A program made the translations under genes and the position numbers. DNA of 64,000 nucleotides from Tricholoma matsutake (taxonomy: Eukaryota; Basidiomycota; Agaricomycetes; Agaricales; Tricholomataceae): NCBI GenBank assembly GCA_026075535.2, contig AP026548.1, forward strand, positions 4,216,001 to 4,280,000, written 5' to 3'. Every line of letters starts with the position of its first letter. Position 1 is the stretch's first letter. The notes below the pieces were generated by a model. The model saw only the letters and a list, made by a program, of their open reading frames with translations, made no database searches and was not told the origin of the DNA. Shown here piece after piece: positions 12,753 to 22,388 of the stretch.

Positions 12753-13044
12753 TGTTACAATTTTCCTTGTAACTCATGAGGAGTACTTTACACTCCCCCA
12801 CCTATTCCAGTTGGATTCTGGTTCGTCCGGCCAGAATTTCCAGAATTTCTGGAATCTGGTGGAATTTTCTTTGTATGTAGTTTTCCCTATGCAGCACAAT
12901 TCCAGTCAGAATAAGGATCCAATTTACAGCCGGAATCCCCGGAATCTGACTGGACTCATCACAACCGGAATAACAGGAATAACCAGACTAAACGGAATAA
13001 CCAGAATGCACATGCTTTCCCAAATAAAAGTTTGACACACATCA

Positions 13045-13112
13045 AGAATTGAACACTCGACCTTGGGTCTGCATACATAACAGCATGCTTAACCACTGAG
13101 CTACCAAGCAAT
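13045..13112 (-). other. tRNA-like unit, outward facing (H1 left)
   Basis: On the minus strand it reads GGTAGCTCAGTGGTTAAGC, a near-perfect RNA polymerase III A box, and about 30 bases later GTGTTCAATTC, a B-box-like T-loop. It does not fold as a full tRNA by eye (the T-stem and acceptor do not pair), so I read it as a tRNA-derived pol III promoter rather than a tRNA gene. It points out of the element towards the left terminal repeat. Confidence 0.6.
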
Positions 13113-13339
13113 TATTCTTGGGCATACATTTAATACTTTTATTACCCAACCAAGGTACGTAGTTAATCACAGCCATTAACAGAATAATTAATAAGTATGC
13201 ATATGCATGACATGTGACACGTGACTGCCAGCTCACAACCACCACCACCACTGTTGCCAACGCCGCCTCCTCCTCCTCTCCACTCTACCACCACCACCAT
13301 TCCCATGCCCAATGCCACCATCACCACCACCTTCAAACG

Positions 13340-13920
13340 AGCTGACTGGACGGAACGCGGGCCCAAACGATGCATATCATGTTGTTTGGGGCCTAAGTAT
13401 GTTTTTTTTTTGTTTGCTTCTTTTTTTTCATACTAACTAACTTGTTTCGTTTGTTTTATAGGTTCTACTTGACTGCCAGACATAACATGGGCCCAAATGA
13501 CGTGATTGGACAGAACACAGGCCCAAACGACTCAGATCATGTCATTTGGGCCCTAAGTAAGGTTTTTTTCGTTTGCTTTTTATTTTTATAAACTAACTAA
13601 CCTTTTTTTTAGCTTTCTAGGTTATAATCTACTGGCAACGATGCCACCACTCGCAAACGAGCCAACGCAGGCCCAAACGATGCAGATCGCATCGTTTGGG
13701 CCCTATGTAAGTTTTTTTCGTTTGGTTTTTGTTTTAATAAACTAACTAACTCATTTTTTTAGTTTTCTATAATCTACTAGTAATGATGCCACCACCCACA
13801 AACAAGCCAACATGGGCCCAAACAATGCAGATTGCGTCGTTTGGGCCCTATGTGAGTTTTTTTCATTTGCTTTTTGTTTTTATAAACTAACTAATTGTAA
13901 TTTATTGCTTTTTAGGTTGT
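13340..13920 (+). repeat. Tandem array of hairpin-plus-intron-like units (H1)
   Basis: Four units with periods of about 160, 150 and 145 bases. Each has an inverted pair such as GGCCCAAACGATGC ... GCATCGTTTGGGCC (13670-13703), then a block that looks like a fungal intron: a donor (GTATGT 13397, GTAAGG 13557, GTAAGT 13707, GTGAGT 13852), a T-rich middle, a branch-like ACTAACTAAC and a TTTAG or TATAG acceptor. After each acceptor comes a short block like CTACTGGTAACGATGCC. All four donors keep GTNNG. No long ORF crosses the units. Confidence 0.8.
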
Positions 13921-14204
13921 ATACTACTGGGGACGACCTGCCACGACAAAAAACGCGCAACCCACACCCACACCCACCTGATCCCCTCCTCCCCATTCAA
14001 ATGGGATGTGAGGCTGTCGACATGGGCTAGGAGGGTGCAGAGGGATTCCAGGAGACCCAGGAAGGGGGGTACCTGCCTAGTAAGCACCCACCAACCTCTG
14101 TACTCGTGCCATGTCGCACTGACATGCCCAAACCCCCCCTGCCCCCCCCCCAAAAAAAAAAAAGAAAAAAACAGAAATCCAGACAGGGGATGACAGCGAT
14201 GAAT

Positions 14205-14365
14205 GATGACAAGCCACCCACCCCCAGCCTCATGAGCAACTGCTCGTGGGGTGGATCGTGGGTGGAATGACGCCCAGGCGCAGGGACAGGAGATGACAAC
14301 GACACACCACCTGCCCCCAGCCTCACGAGCAACTGCTCATGGGGTGGATCATGGGTGGAAGGACA
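14205..14365. repeat. Two copies of the GAGCAACTGCTC palindrome block
   Basis: Two blocks of about 50 bases, each CCCCCAGCCTCA(T/C)GAGCA followed by ACTGCTC(G/A)TGGGGTGG and a GGGTGGA tail. The centre GAGCAACTGCTC is a near-perfect palindrome. Near-identical blocks recur at about 52993 and 58395, and inverted or partial ones at 29072, 29455, 29635, 45306, 45660 and 45970. Confidence 0.8.
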
Positions 14366-14383
14366 GACAACAGCGGGGTCACG

Positions 14384-14655
14384 TCCCCTCCCCCTCCCCC
14401 GCACTTTGTGTGGGGAGGGATTTTTTTTGTATTTTTAATTATTTATTAGTATTGTGCCCCCCCTCCCCCATTTTGTGTGGGGGAGGGATTTTTTTCTTCA
14501 TGTTTTTACCTCCCCCCTCGCATTGGGTGCGAGGGGTTGGCTTTTTATGTATATAAATAAAACTCCCTCTTGCATCTTGTGAGAGGGAGGATTTTTTGTT
14601 TATCTATGTAATCACAATCATCCCCACTCCCTCGCATTCAATGTGAGGGATGTGG
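14384..14655 (+). repeat. Array of five GC-rich hairpins, most followed by T-runs (H1)
   Basis: Hairpins by eye: CCCTCCCC/GGGGAGGG then eight T (14391-14428); CCCTCCCCCA/TGGGGGAGGG then seven T (14460-14496); CCCCTCGCA/TGCGAGGGG then five T (14516-14545); CTCCCTCTTGCA/TGTGAGAGGGAG then six T (14563-14597); TCCCTCGCAT/ATGTGAGGGA, no T-run (14628-14650). The same five-part array is at 58649-58912 with different but still pairing stems. Confidence 0.8.
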
Positions 14656-14741
14656 TTAATTAAAAAAATTTGATCTTTCACTACTCCAAAAAAAATTAGA
14701 GTGTCATGAATAAACATTATATTACTATCTAATAATTCTCC

Positions 14742-14822
14742 TGTGGCTCAACTGGTTAAGCACACATGTTTGGTTTGTCATGTGATCACTCTAATCAAGA
14801 TGTCTTGAGTTCAATCCTTACT
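14742..14822 (+). other. tRNA-like unit, outward facing (H1 right)
   Basis: Reads TGTGGCTCAACTGGTTAAGCA (A-box-like) and GAGTTCAATCC (B-box-like) with about 50 bases between them, followed by a CTCTGCACA end. It points towards the right terminal repeat. A close copy is at 59003-59092. Confidence 0.6.
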
Positions 14823-16048
14823 CTGCACAAATATATTTTGTAGGCACTTTGACAACTTAAGACTTGAAATTTGACTATCCATTAGGGTATATACTCTAAG
14901 TTGAGCATCTGGAGTAACCAGAATCTGGTCGGAATAACCAGAATAACTGGACTCCGACCAGAGTAACTGGACTCCAATTGGAATAACTGGACTCTGACCA
15001 GAATAACTGGACTCCAACCAGAATAATTGGACTCCAACCGGAATGACTGGACTCCAATCGGAATAGGTGGGGGAGGGTAAATTACAGCTCATGAGACCCG
15101 ACTGACTCAACGTACCCGACGATCCCCTCCAGACAGGAGGCACTCCCTGATTCATGCTTAGAGCATGTCCTTGACACCAGACACACACACGATGCATGCT
15201 GACAACATGCATTCAATCCCCTTCCTGCAGAAGGCACCCTTGACGCATGGTGACTCCATGCACCCGAACCCATTCCCACACATGCTGTGATACGACAGCC
15301 CTTTGACATGAGGTCCATGACGTCGGACTCTCACGATCAACATGCTGCGTTGCAGCACTCTGTGACATCGGACACCTCATGCAAGGCATGAGGCTTATTG
15401 TTTCTATTCTCACTTGATACACATCTATCTTTCTGATTGGACGATAAGGACCTCCCTTGTAGTATAAGTACTGCAACTCATAGTAGGGATGTCCTTAGTT
15501 TAGATCTAGGCAATCTACAGCCTTAACTTGCAAACTCGTAAACTTACTTGAAACCACTAAGGAAGCCCCTTAGTGTGTGAACCCAAGCAACTCTATGCAG
15601 AAGGCCTGCTAGAGTGCACTATCTACCTTATGTCGGACACTCTGAGTAAGACTAGTGCCGAACAACTCGTCAAGGAAGCACCTTGTCAAATGACATCAAC
15701 TAGATCAAGTGGTTGAGGCTTTGCCCTTAGCATAAGATCTAAACTATCTGCTAGCCCACCTACCTAGGTGTAGGCAATACATCTCAAAACACACCACAAT
15801 GACCTGGGTCTAGACAAACTCCAGACCGACCACCAAGAGAAGCGGAACCACAGCCAGGTTCATCTTGGTACCGATACAACAGAAGACTAGTCCATTACTC
15901 AACCCCAGCACAGCGTTGGTTCTACAGATCAACTGACAGACAAAGAGGAGATTTCCTCACCGACAAAGACTTCGAACGACCACACACACCCCCACCCGAA
16001 AGGTCCACCCACTTCCTAACTGACAAAATCAATGACCTCTATAACAAG

Positions 16049-16948
16049 ATGTCCTCACCCGCCGCAACCACACCCATGACGTCCGCAAAGGACATTCGAA
16101 TCCGATCACCTACAGACTTCTCAGGAGACAGGACCAAAACCGCCAAGTTCCTGCAGGAGATAGACCTGTACCTGCGAATCAATGACCAGGTCTATGACAC
16201 AAATGACAAGAAGATCATCTTCACGCTGTCCTTCATGAATGGAGGGACAGCAGCTGCCTGGGCACAGGCATTTGTCAACCAACACCAATCCGAGGGACTC
16301 GGAGAATACGCAGACTTCCAACAGAAGGTCTTAGAGGCCTTCTCACCAATCGACAATGCTGGAACAGCAAAGACTGAGATCAAGGATCTCAAACAAGGTT
16401 CAGGGAACCTCGAAGAATATGTGGTGAACTTCTGCATCCTGAAAGACAGGATGGGAATCACAGAAGATGCAGCCATGATTGAATACTTCATGGATGGACT
16501 GCACCCCAAATTACTGAAGAGGGTACACACAATGGAGACAGTACCCAACACTCTCAAAGGCTGGACAAAGGCAGCTTTGAAATACGAAGGCCAATGGAAA
16601 TGGGCCATGGCAATCCTGGGAAAGACCAGGCAAAACCAGAAGACAAAAGAGACAATGAAGAAGGGACAGCCCTCCCTTGATATCAACCAACTGATGAACC
16701 AAGAACGCATAGAACACCTCTGAAAGGGGTTGTGTTTTGCCTGCCACCCACCAGGACACCGATCATCTGACCACAGGGATGGAAAGGACCCCACCCAGAT
16801 AGGGTCAGCGCCTCCTCCCTACCGAAACTGCTTCACCCAGAAAAAGACTGGGGTGGATGCCTACCAGAAGATCTGCACGATGCTGGACAAACTTGACAAA
16901 GAAGAAAAAGAACAAACCCTCAACCTCATGGAGGAATTGGGTTTTTAG
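16049..16948 (+). pseudogene. Element 2 gag with zinc-knuckle-like motif
   Basis: Starts ATG at 16049. The gag core has DFSGDRTKTAKFLQEIDLYL, GGTAAAWAQAFVNQ and LKQGSGNLEEYVVNF, typical Ty3 capsid blocks. A TGA at 16721-16723 interrupts the frame (EHL-stop-KGLCFAC), and the same frame continues into CFACHPPGHRSSDH; the last knuckle position is His where Cys is usual. The frame ends at 16946-16948 after an acidic tail (DKLDKEEKEQTLNLMEELGF). The TGA fits a former CGA. Confidence 0.87.
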
Positions 16949-17013
16949 AACAGCGGCCTGATACAACACCAGTCACTGCTGTAGTCTCCCTAGGATCTGT
17001 ACTCTTAGCTACC

Positions 17014-20000
17014 ATGAATAGACAATCTATGCACCTGTCTATTTGGGTAGCCGAGTCAGACAACGGGAAAGACGTTGCAACGAATGCACTCCTCAACTCT
17101 GGAGCAGGAGGAGTCTTTATTGGCTCGAAATTTGTCAAACGAGAAGGGATCACGACATATCCCTTAGGCTGCACCATCTGGGCCACAAACATAGATGGAA
17201 CCCTGAATAAGCAGGGAACAATCACCAGATGCATGAAAGGGAGGCTCCACATCAATGGGAGGAGCTACCCAATGGAATATCTAGTCGCTGGACTAGGCAA
17301 AGAATTGGTAATCCTGGGTCTGCCATGGCTGCGGGAGATAAACCCAATCATCAACTGGAAGAAGGGAACTTTTGAGTTCCAAGATAAGAACGACGGGCTC
17401 AGATCAAACGAATCTTGGAGAAGACAAGAAGAGCCAGACGGGCCCTCCCAAACACCCTAAACCTCCCCAGGGTTGACACTGGAAGGGAGGTGCCAAATGA
17501 CAAGATGGCATGAATTCAACGCATCGTGGCCAAGACAAGACAGAGGCTCTCTGAAGAAAAAGAGAAGAGCCTTGCCCAAGCCAGATTGGCCATGGCAAAA
17601 ACAAGAGAAAGACTCTCCAAAGAAAAGGAGAGAAACCTTGCCTGAGCATGACTAGCCATGGCAAAGACGAAGGAAAGGCTTTCCGAAAGAAAAGCCAAAG
17701 AACTGAATTCCGCCCAGATAGCTGTCACAAAGACCAGGAGCAGCAGCACTCCTAGAGAAACCAGAAACCTTGAAGCAGCACGACGTGCTGTTGCCAAGAC
17801 CCAAGAAAACCAGAAGAAGAAGCAACTGGAAAAGGGCAAACACAACAAATGCAACAAGACGCAACAAATCCTGCAGAAAAAAAGACTCGCTGACCTCCAC
17901 AGGGGAGGAAAGCACCAGCAAATGAAACTCAAAAACGGCACTACAAAACAGGACAGAAGACCCTTGTCAGGAGGCTACCCCGATACATGATTACGGAACC
18001 CCAGATTATGGTACTACTGACACCAGAGTACCAATACCCAGGGAGACCCCCCCTCAAGTAAAGATCGAAGAGGTACCCAACGAAGAACTATTGGCAGACA
18101 CAGGCATGGAAATACGAGCAACGAACCAGATCCCTGAACGAGATGCGATTGAAGACGACTCGGTATTGATCTCATATGTATGAGGTGAACCAGTCATTGG
18201 CCTATTCAGACCAGATATAGAACTGCCCCTGATGGAGGAACATTGAGAGCCGAGATACAAATACATCCAAAAAACAAACACGATCAACAGGCTTACAAGG
18301 AGCAAAGGCTCCCCACGGTACCTACTCAACTCAGACATATGGATTAGAGCAAAGACATCCATATCTCAATGACTAGCGCATGAACAAGAGGAGAAAAAGG
18401 AGACTAGCCAACAGACCCTGGACGACTTACTGCCACTGGAATACCAGAAGTACAGACAGGTATTTGAGAAAGCTGCATCTGAACGATTCCCGGAATTGAG
18501 ACTGTGGGATCATGCGATTGACCTGAAGGAAGGCTTTGTACCAAAGGATTGCAAAGTCTACCCACTGACACCAAAAGAACAAGAGAAACTCAATGAGTTT
18601 CTAGATGAAAACCTGGAGAAAGGATACATCCAACCGTCAAAATCACCCATGGCATCCCTGTTCTTCTTTGTGTCAAAGAAGGACTCCAATGCTCTACGAC
18701 CCTGCCAAGACTATCGCTATCTGAATGAAGGAATGATCCGGAACAACCACCCTCTACCGCTGATTGGAGACCTCTTGGACAAGCTGAAAGGAGCAAGATT
18801 TTTCACAAAACTTGACATTCAATGGGGATACCATAACATATGGATAAAGAAAGGAGATGAGTGGAAGGCAGCATTCAAGACTAACTGAGGGCTATTCAAG
18901 CCAATGGTGATGTTCTTTGGGCTGTGCAACTCACCGTCGACATACCAGGCCATGATGAATGATCTCTTCTGAGACATGCTAGATGAAGGATGGCTCATCA
19001 TCTATATGGACGACATCCTGATCTTCTCAAATACGGAAGAAGAACACAGGACAAGGACCAAAAGGGTCCTCAAATGACTATGACAATGCACCTGAAAATA
19101 GAGAAGTGCAAGTTCAACATGCAAGAAGTCGACTTCTTGGGCATGATCATCAGGCCCAACGAACTTGCAATGGACAACACGAAACTGGCTGGGATCAAGG
19201 ACTGGCCCACGCCAAAGACAGTGAAGGATGTAAGATCCTTCCTAGGATTTGGGAACTTCTATCGAAGATTCATTGGACACTTCATGGATCTGGCTAGACC
19301 GCTGAATGATTTGACAAAGAAGAACCAAAAATTCAAATGGATGAACAACTGCCAGCAGTCGTTCGATGTGCTGAAAAGGAAATTCAACAAAGCCCTGGTA
19401 CTGCTGATGCCAGATGCAATGAAGCCATTCATGGTGGAATCTGATGCCTTGAAATTTTTGACAGGCGCAGTACTCAGACAACAGGACGCCAATGGAGACT
19501 GGCACCCATGCGGTTACACCTCACATTCTTTCAATGAAGCTGAAAGAAATTACGAGATATACGACAGGGAACTGGGAGTAATCTGAGTGCTGGAGACATG
19601 GAGACACTACCTACAGGGGACACCGTTCCCTGTGACAGTACTGTCCAATCACAAGAACCTGATGTACTTCTGTCAGGCACAGAAACTGAACCGATGACAG
19701 GCTAGATAGAGCATCTACCTGTCACAATTCAACCTGAAGCTACAACACATACCAGGATCACAGATGGTACAATCTGATGCCCTATTGAGGAGAGCAGATC
19801 ATATAGCCAAAGAAGACACCAATAACGAGGACAAGACCATCCTCACCAACAAACTATTTGTGAAAACAATCAACACTGAACTCCAGGGAGCCCTGGTCTC
19901 AGCAATAATGAAGGACGACCTTGTAAATGACGCTTTACGAGCCCTGAAGATCAATGGAACTCCCCCAATCAAGTCTGCATTGGAGGACTGGAAATTCGAA

Positions 20001-21316
20001 GACAGCCTGCTCTTTTTCAAAGACAGGTGCTATGTGCCACAGGACGAAACCCCCTACTGAGCAATCATACAGAAATACCATGACAGCATCACAACAGGGC
20101 ACCCTGGACAATGGCAAACAATCGAACTGATCCGACGAGACTACTGGTGGCCAGGAATGGCCAACTTCATAAAGAAATACATCGAAGGCTGCGCAAAGTG
20201 CCAGCAAATGAAGATCAACACCCACCTGATGACCCCACCCCCGACACCAATATCATCCAATGCCAGCAGACCATTCGAGCTGGTAACGACAGATTTCATT
20301 ATGGACCTGCCCATAATAAATGGATTTGACTCAATCATGGTCATGGTAGACCATGGTCTTACAAAGGGGGTAATGTTTATCCCTTGTGCGAAGACGATCG
20401 ACGCACTTGGTGCTGCAGGTCTTTACCTGCGCCATGTATACACAAGGTTTGGACTCCCTGGAAGAATCATCTCAGACAGAGACCCTCAATTCACATCCAA
20501 ACTCTTCTGAGAACTTGGACAACTGCTCGGGATCAAGCTATCCATGAGCACTGCTTATCACCCCCAGACCGACAGAGAAACGGAGCGAGTAAACCAAGAG
20601 CTAGAAGTTTACCTCCACATGTTCTGTTCAAACAAACCCAAAGATTGGGAGTGTTATCTCCCAATGGCAGAATTTGTGCACAACCAGAAGACACACTCCG
20701 CAGTAAAACACTCGCCATTTTACTTGATGATGGGATATCAACCACGCACTATCCCCACCCTGAAAAGACAAATGTGCCGGCTGCCAAACAAAGAATCCAA
20801 GAACTTCTCTCTGCGAGAAGGGAAGCTCTCGCCACACACAAACTGGCCAGAAAGGCTATGGCTACCCAAACGAAAGGGCGATACGAACCATTCAAGGTTG
20901 GAGAACAAGTATGGCTTGACTCCAAGAACCTGAAGATTGGCTACCCAACAAGAAAATTGGTGCCAAAATGAGAAGGGCCCTTCATGATTGAAGATGCCCT
21001 GTCGAGAACGACATACCAATTGAAACTGCCGCCGAGATGGAAGATCCACCCGGTATTCCATGTGGCTTTACTCACGTGATACCATGATAACAACACTCAT
21101 GGGCAAAACTTCCTGACTCCACCACCTGACCTCATGGAAGGAGAAAATGAATATGAAGTGGAAGCAATCATCGCACACAAAAGGCATGGCAAGACATGCC
21201 ATTACCTCATAGAATGGGTCAACTACCCGACATCCAAAAACACATGGGAACCCGAATCAAACTTGAAGAATGCCCCTGAGATCCTGATGGCATATAAGAA
21301 GAGGTACCACCTCTGA
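17014..21316 (+). pseudogene. Element 2 pol: protease, RT, RNase H, integrase, chromodomain
   Basis: Protease at 17014-17460 carries LLNSGAGGVFI, with Asn where the catalytic Asp of DSGA is expected. RT runs 18496-19590: [48 protein letters not shown] (YMDD kept), [13 protein letters not shown]. RNase H follows to about 19800 (VQSDALLRRAD). Integrase 20090-20780 keeps TTDFIMDLP, IISDRDPQF and [11 protein letters not shown] frameshift lies near 20780. The GPY/chromodomain tail ends at 21316 (YEVEAIIAHKRH...YLIEWVNYPTSKNTWEPE). In-frame stops at 18886-18888, about 18970, 19076-19082, 19584 and 19695-19710 almost all replace an expected Arg or Trp. Confidence 0.9.
17515..17720 (+). repeat. Lys/Glu-rich tandem repeat in the protease-RT linker
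   Basis: Three copies of a roughly 65-75 base unit encoding AKTRQRLSEEKEKSLAQARL-like peptide (MAKTRERLSKEKERNLA, MAKTKERLSERKAKELN). The repeat is charged and heptad-like and would form a coiled coil. It sits in the pol frame between protease and RT. Two TGA codons in the second-third junction again fit former CGA. Confidence 0.75.
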
Positions 21317-21938
21317 TGAGAACCCAAAACCCCCCTTTTCCTAACACCCCACAATGACACCCCTGATACCCACTAGACAATGATTGACCCAAGACCCATC
21401 AAATGTTGACGCCCTTCATGTTCACCCTCACCCCCCCCCCCATTGATAAATATGAAAAGAACATGGCGACTGGATGACCAGTCATTGACCAGTCACCAAG
21501 AACAAACAGACTGCCAGGGTGACCCTCTTGGGAATGCCCCCATGGAATCATATTCTGGATAACAAGAGACGACTGGGTAAGAAGAGTATCCTCAACCTGC
21601 CCAAAGTGCTGCCTCTATGCATGGAGGAGCACGAAGATGGATTCAGGCTGGGTAAAGGCACAATTTGAGGAATGGTGCTTCGAGGGAGAGTTGGACAACA
21701 ACAACTACTTCCCCGAGGAATTCTACCTTGACTGCGATGGCCTGACCCTGGGCAGAAGACCACTGGTGGGAATTAACCCACCACTGTGGAAAGACCACCC
21801 ACTACGATGAAGAAAGTGGATTTGAGCTGGCAAGGCAGCTCTTATTCGGATGACACAGAGAACTGGGGACATTGCTGCGTTCCAGCCGACACCCCCACAC
21901 ATCGACACCCCAGACCACTGAGCACAACTAGGTGTGAA

Positions 21939-22130
21939 CCGATCATCTGCAAAGACGTTAAACTACCGATCGTCTGCAAAGACGTTAAACTACTGATCAT
22001 CCACAAAGACGGTAAACTACCGATCGTCCACAAAGACATTAAACTACTGATCATCCACAAAAGACATTAAACTACTGACCATCTGCAGAGATGTTAAGCT
22101 ACCGAGCATCTGCGAAGATGTAAAACTATG
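21939..22130. repeat. 27-28 bp tandem array near the element 2 3' end
   Basis: About seven imperfect copies of GATCRTCYRCAAAGACGTTA followed by AACTACC, between pol and the 3' LTR. Function unknown; a structured 3' UTR element or slippage product is possible. Confidence 0.85.
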
Positions 22131-22388
22131 GTGATTGCCCTTGATACTGCACAGACCCTACAGACCCCTCCCCTTCTGGTGACATCACCGACTCCTTGAC
22201 ACCATTGCTAGGGGCAGTATAGAACAAAAAGAACCTGATCACAGTCCAAGCTCGGACATGAACGGTCCCTCCATCCCACACCCAGACGCCAACACCATGA
22301 CCTACCTGCACCACAACCGATTTGACCCCGGAGGAGGAACAAAGATTTAGGTCGAAGTGTGGAACTTTCAACCATAACGAGGGGGTAA

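Larger units (their letters stand above)
12781..15087 (+). mobile_element. H1: 2.3 kb inverted-repeat element with 8-bp target duplication
   Basis: Inserted in the element 2 LTR and flanked by CTCATGAG on both sides (12773-12780 and 15088-15095), an exact 8-bp duplication fitting the hAT pattern nTnnnnAn. The ends are inverted: GAGTACTTTACACTCC on the left and the complement of the right end CTGTAATTTACCCTCC; both continue CCCACCTATTCC and stay similar for about 43 bases. Both subterminal regions are full of GGAATAACYGGACTCC-like repeats in both orientations. No transposase ORF. Inside, in order: tRNA-like unit (minus), CCACCACC tract, intron-like hairpin array, palindromes, five hairpins with T-runs, tRNA-like unit (plus). 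Confidence 0.9.
12753..15732 (+). repeat. Element 2 5' LTR, split by H1
   Basis: The first 28 bases (12753-12780) and the remainder (15096-15732) together match the 3' LTR at 22389-23008. The intact length would be 665 bases against 620 in the 3' copy; the difference is a single 45-base segment near 15318-15362 that is missing downstream and is flanked by the short repeat TGACGTCGGA/TGACATCGGA. Confidence 0.9.

Noticed and set aside
14384..14655. Bacterial-style intrinsic terminators indicating a prokaryotic or plasmid origin
   Set aside because: The surroundings are fungal (introns, LTR elements); the similarity is structural only.
14742..14822. A true tRNA gene
   Set aside because: Boxes A and B are present but the acceptor and T stems do not pair by eye, and the unit recurs inside transposable elements.
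16192..16794. 200-codon minus-strand ORF across element 2 gag
   Set aside because: Exactly antisense to a well-identified gag; no splice signals or motif of its own.
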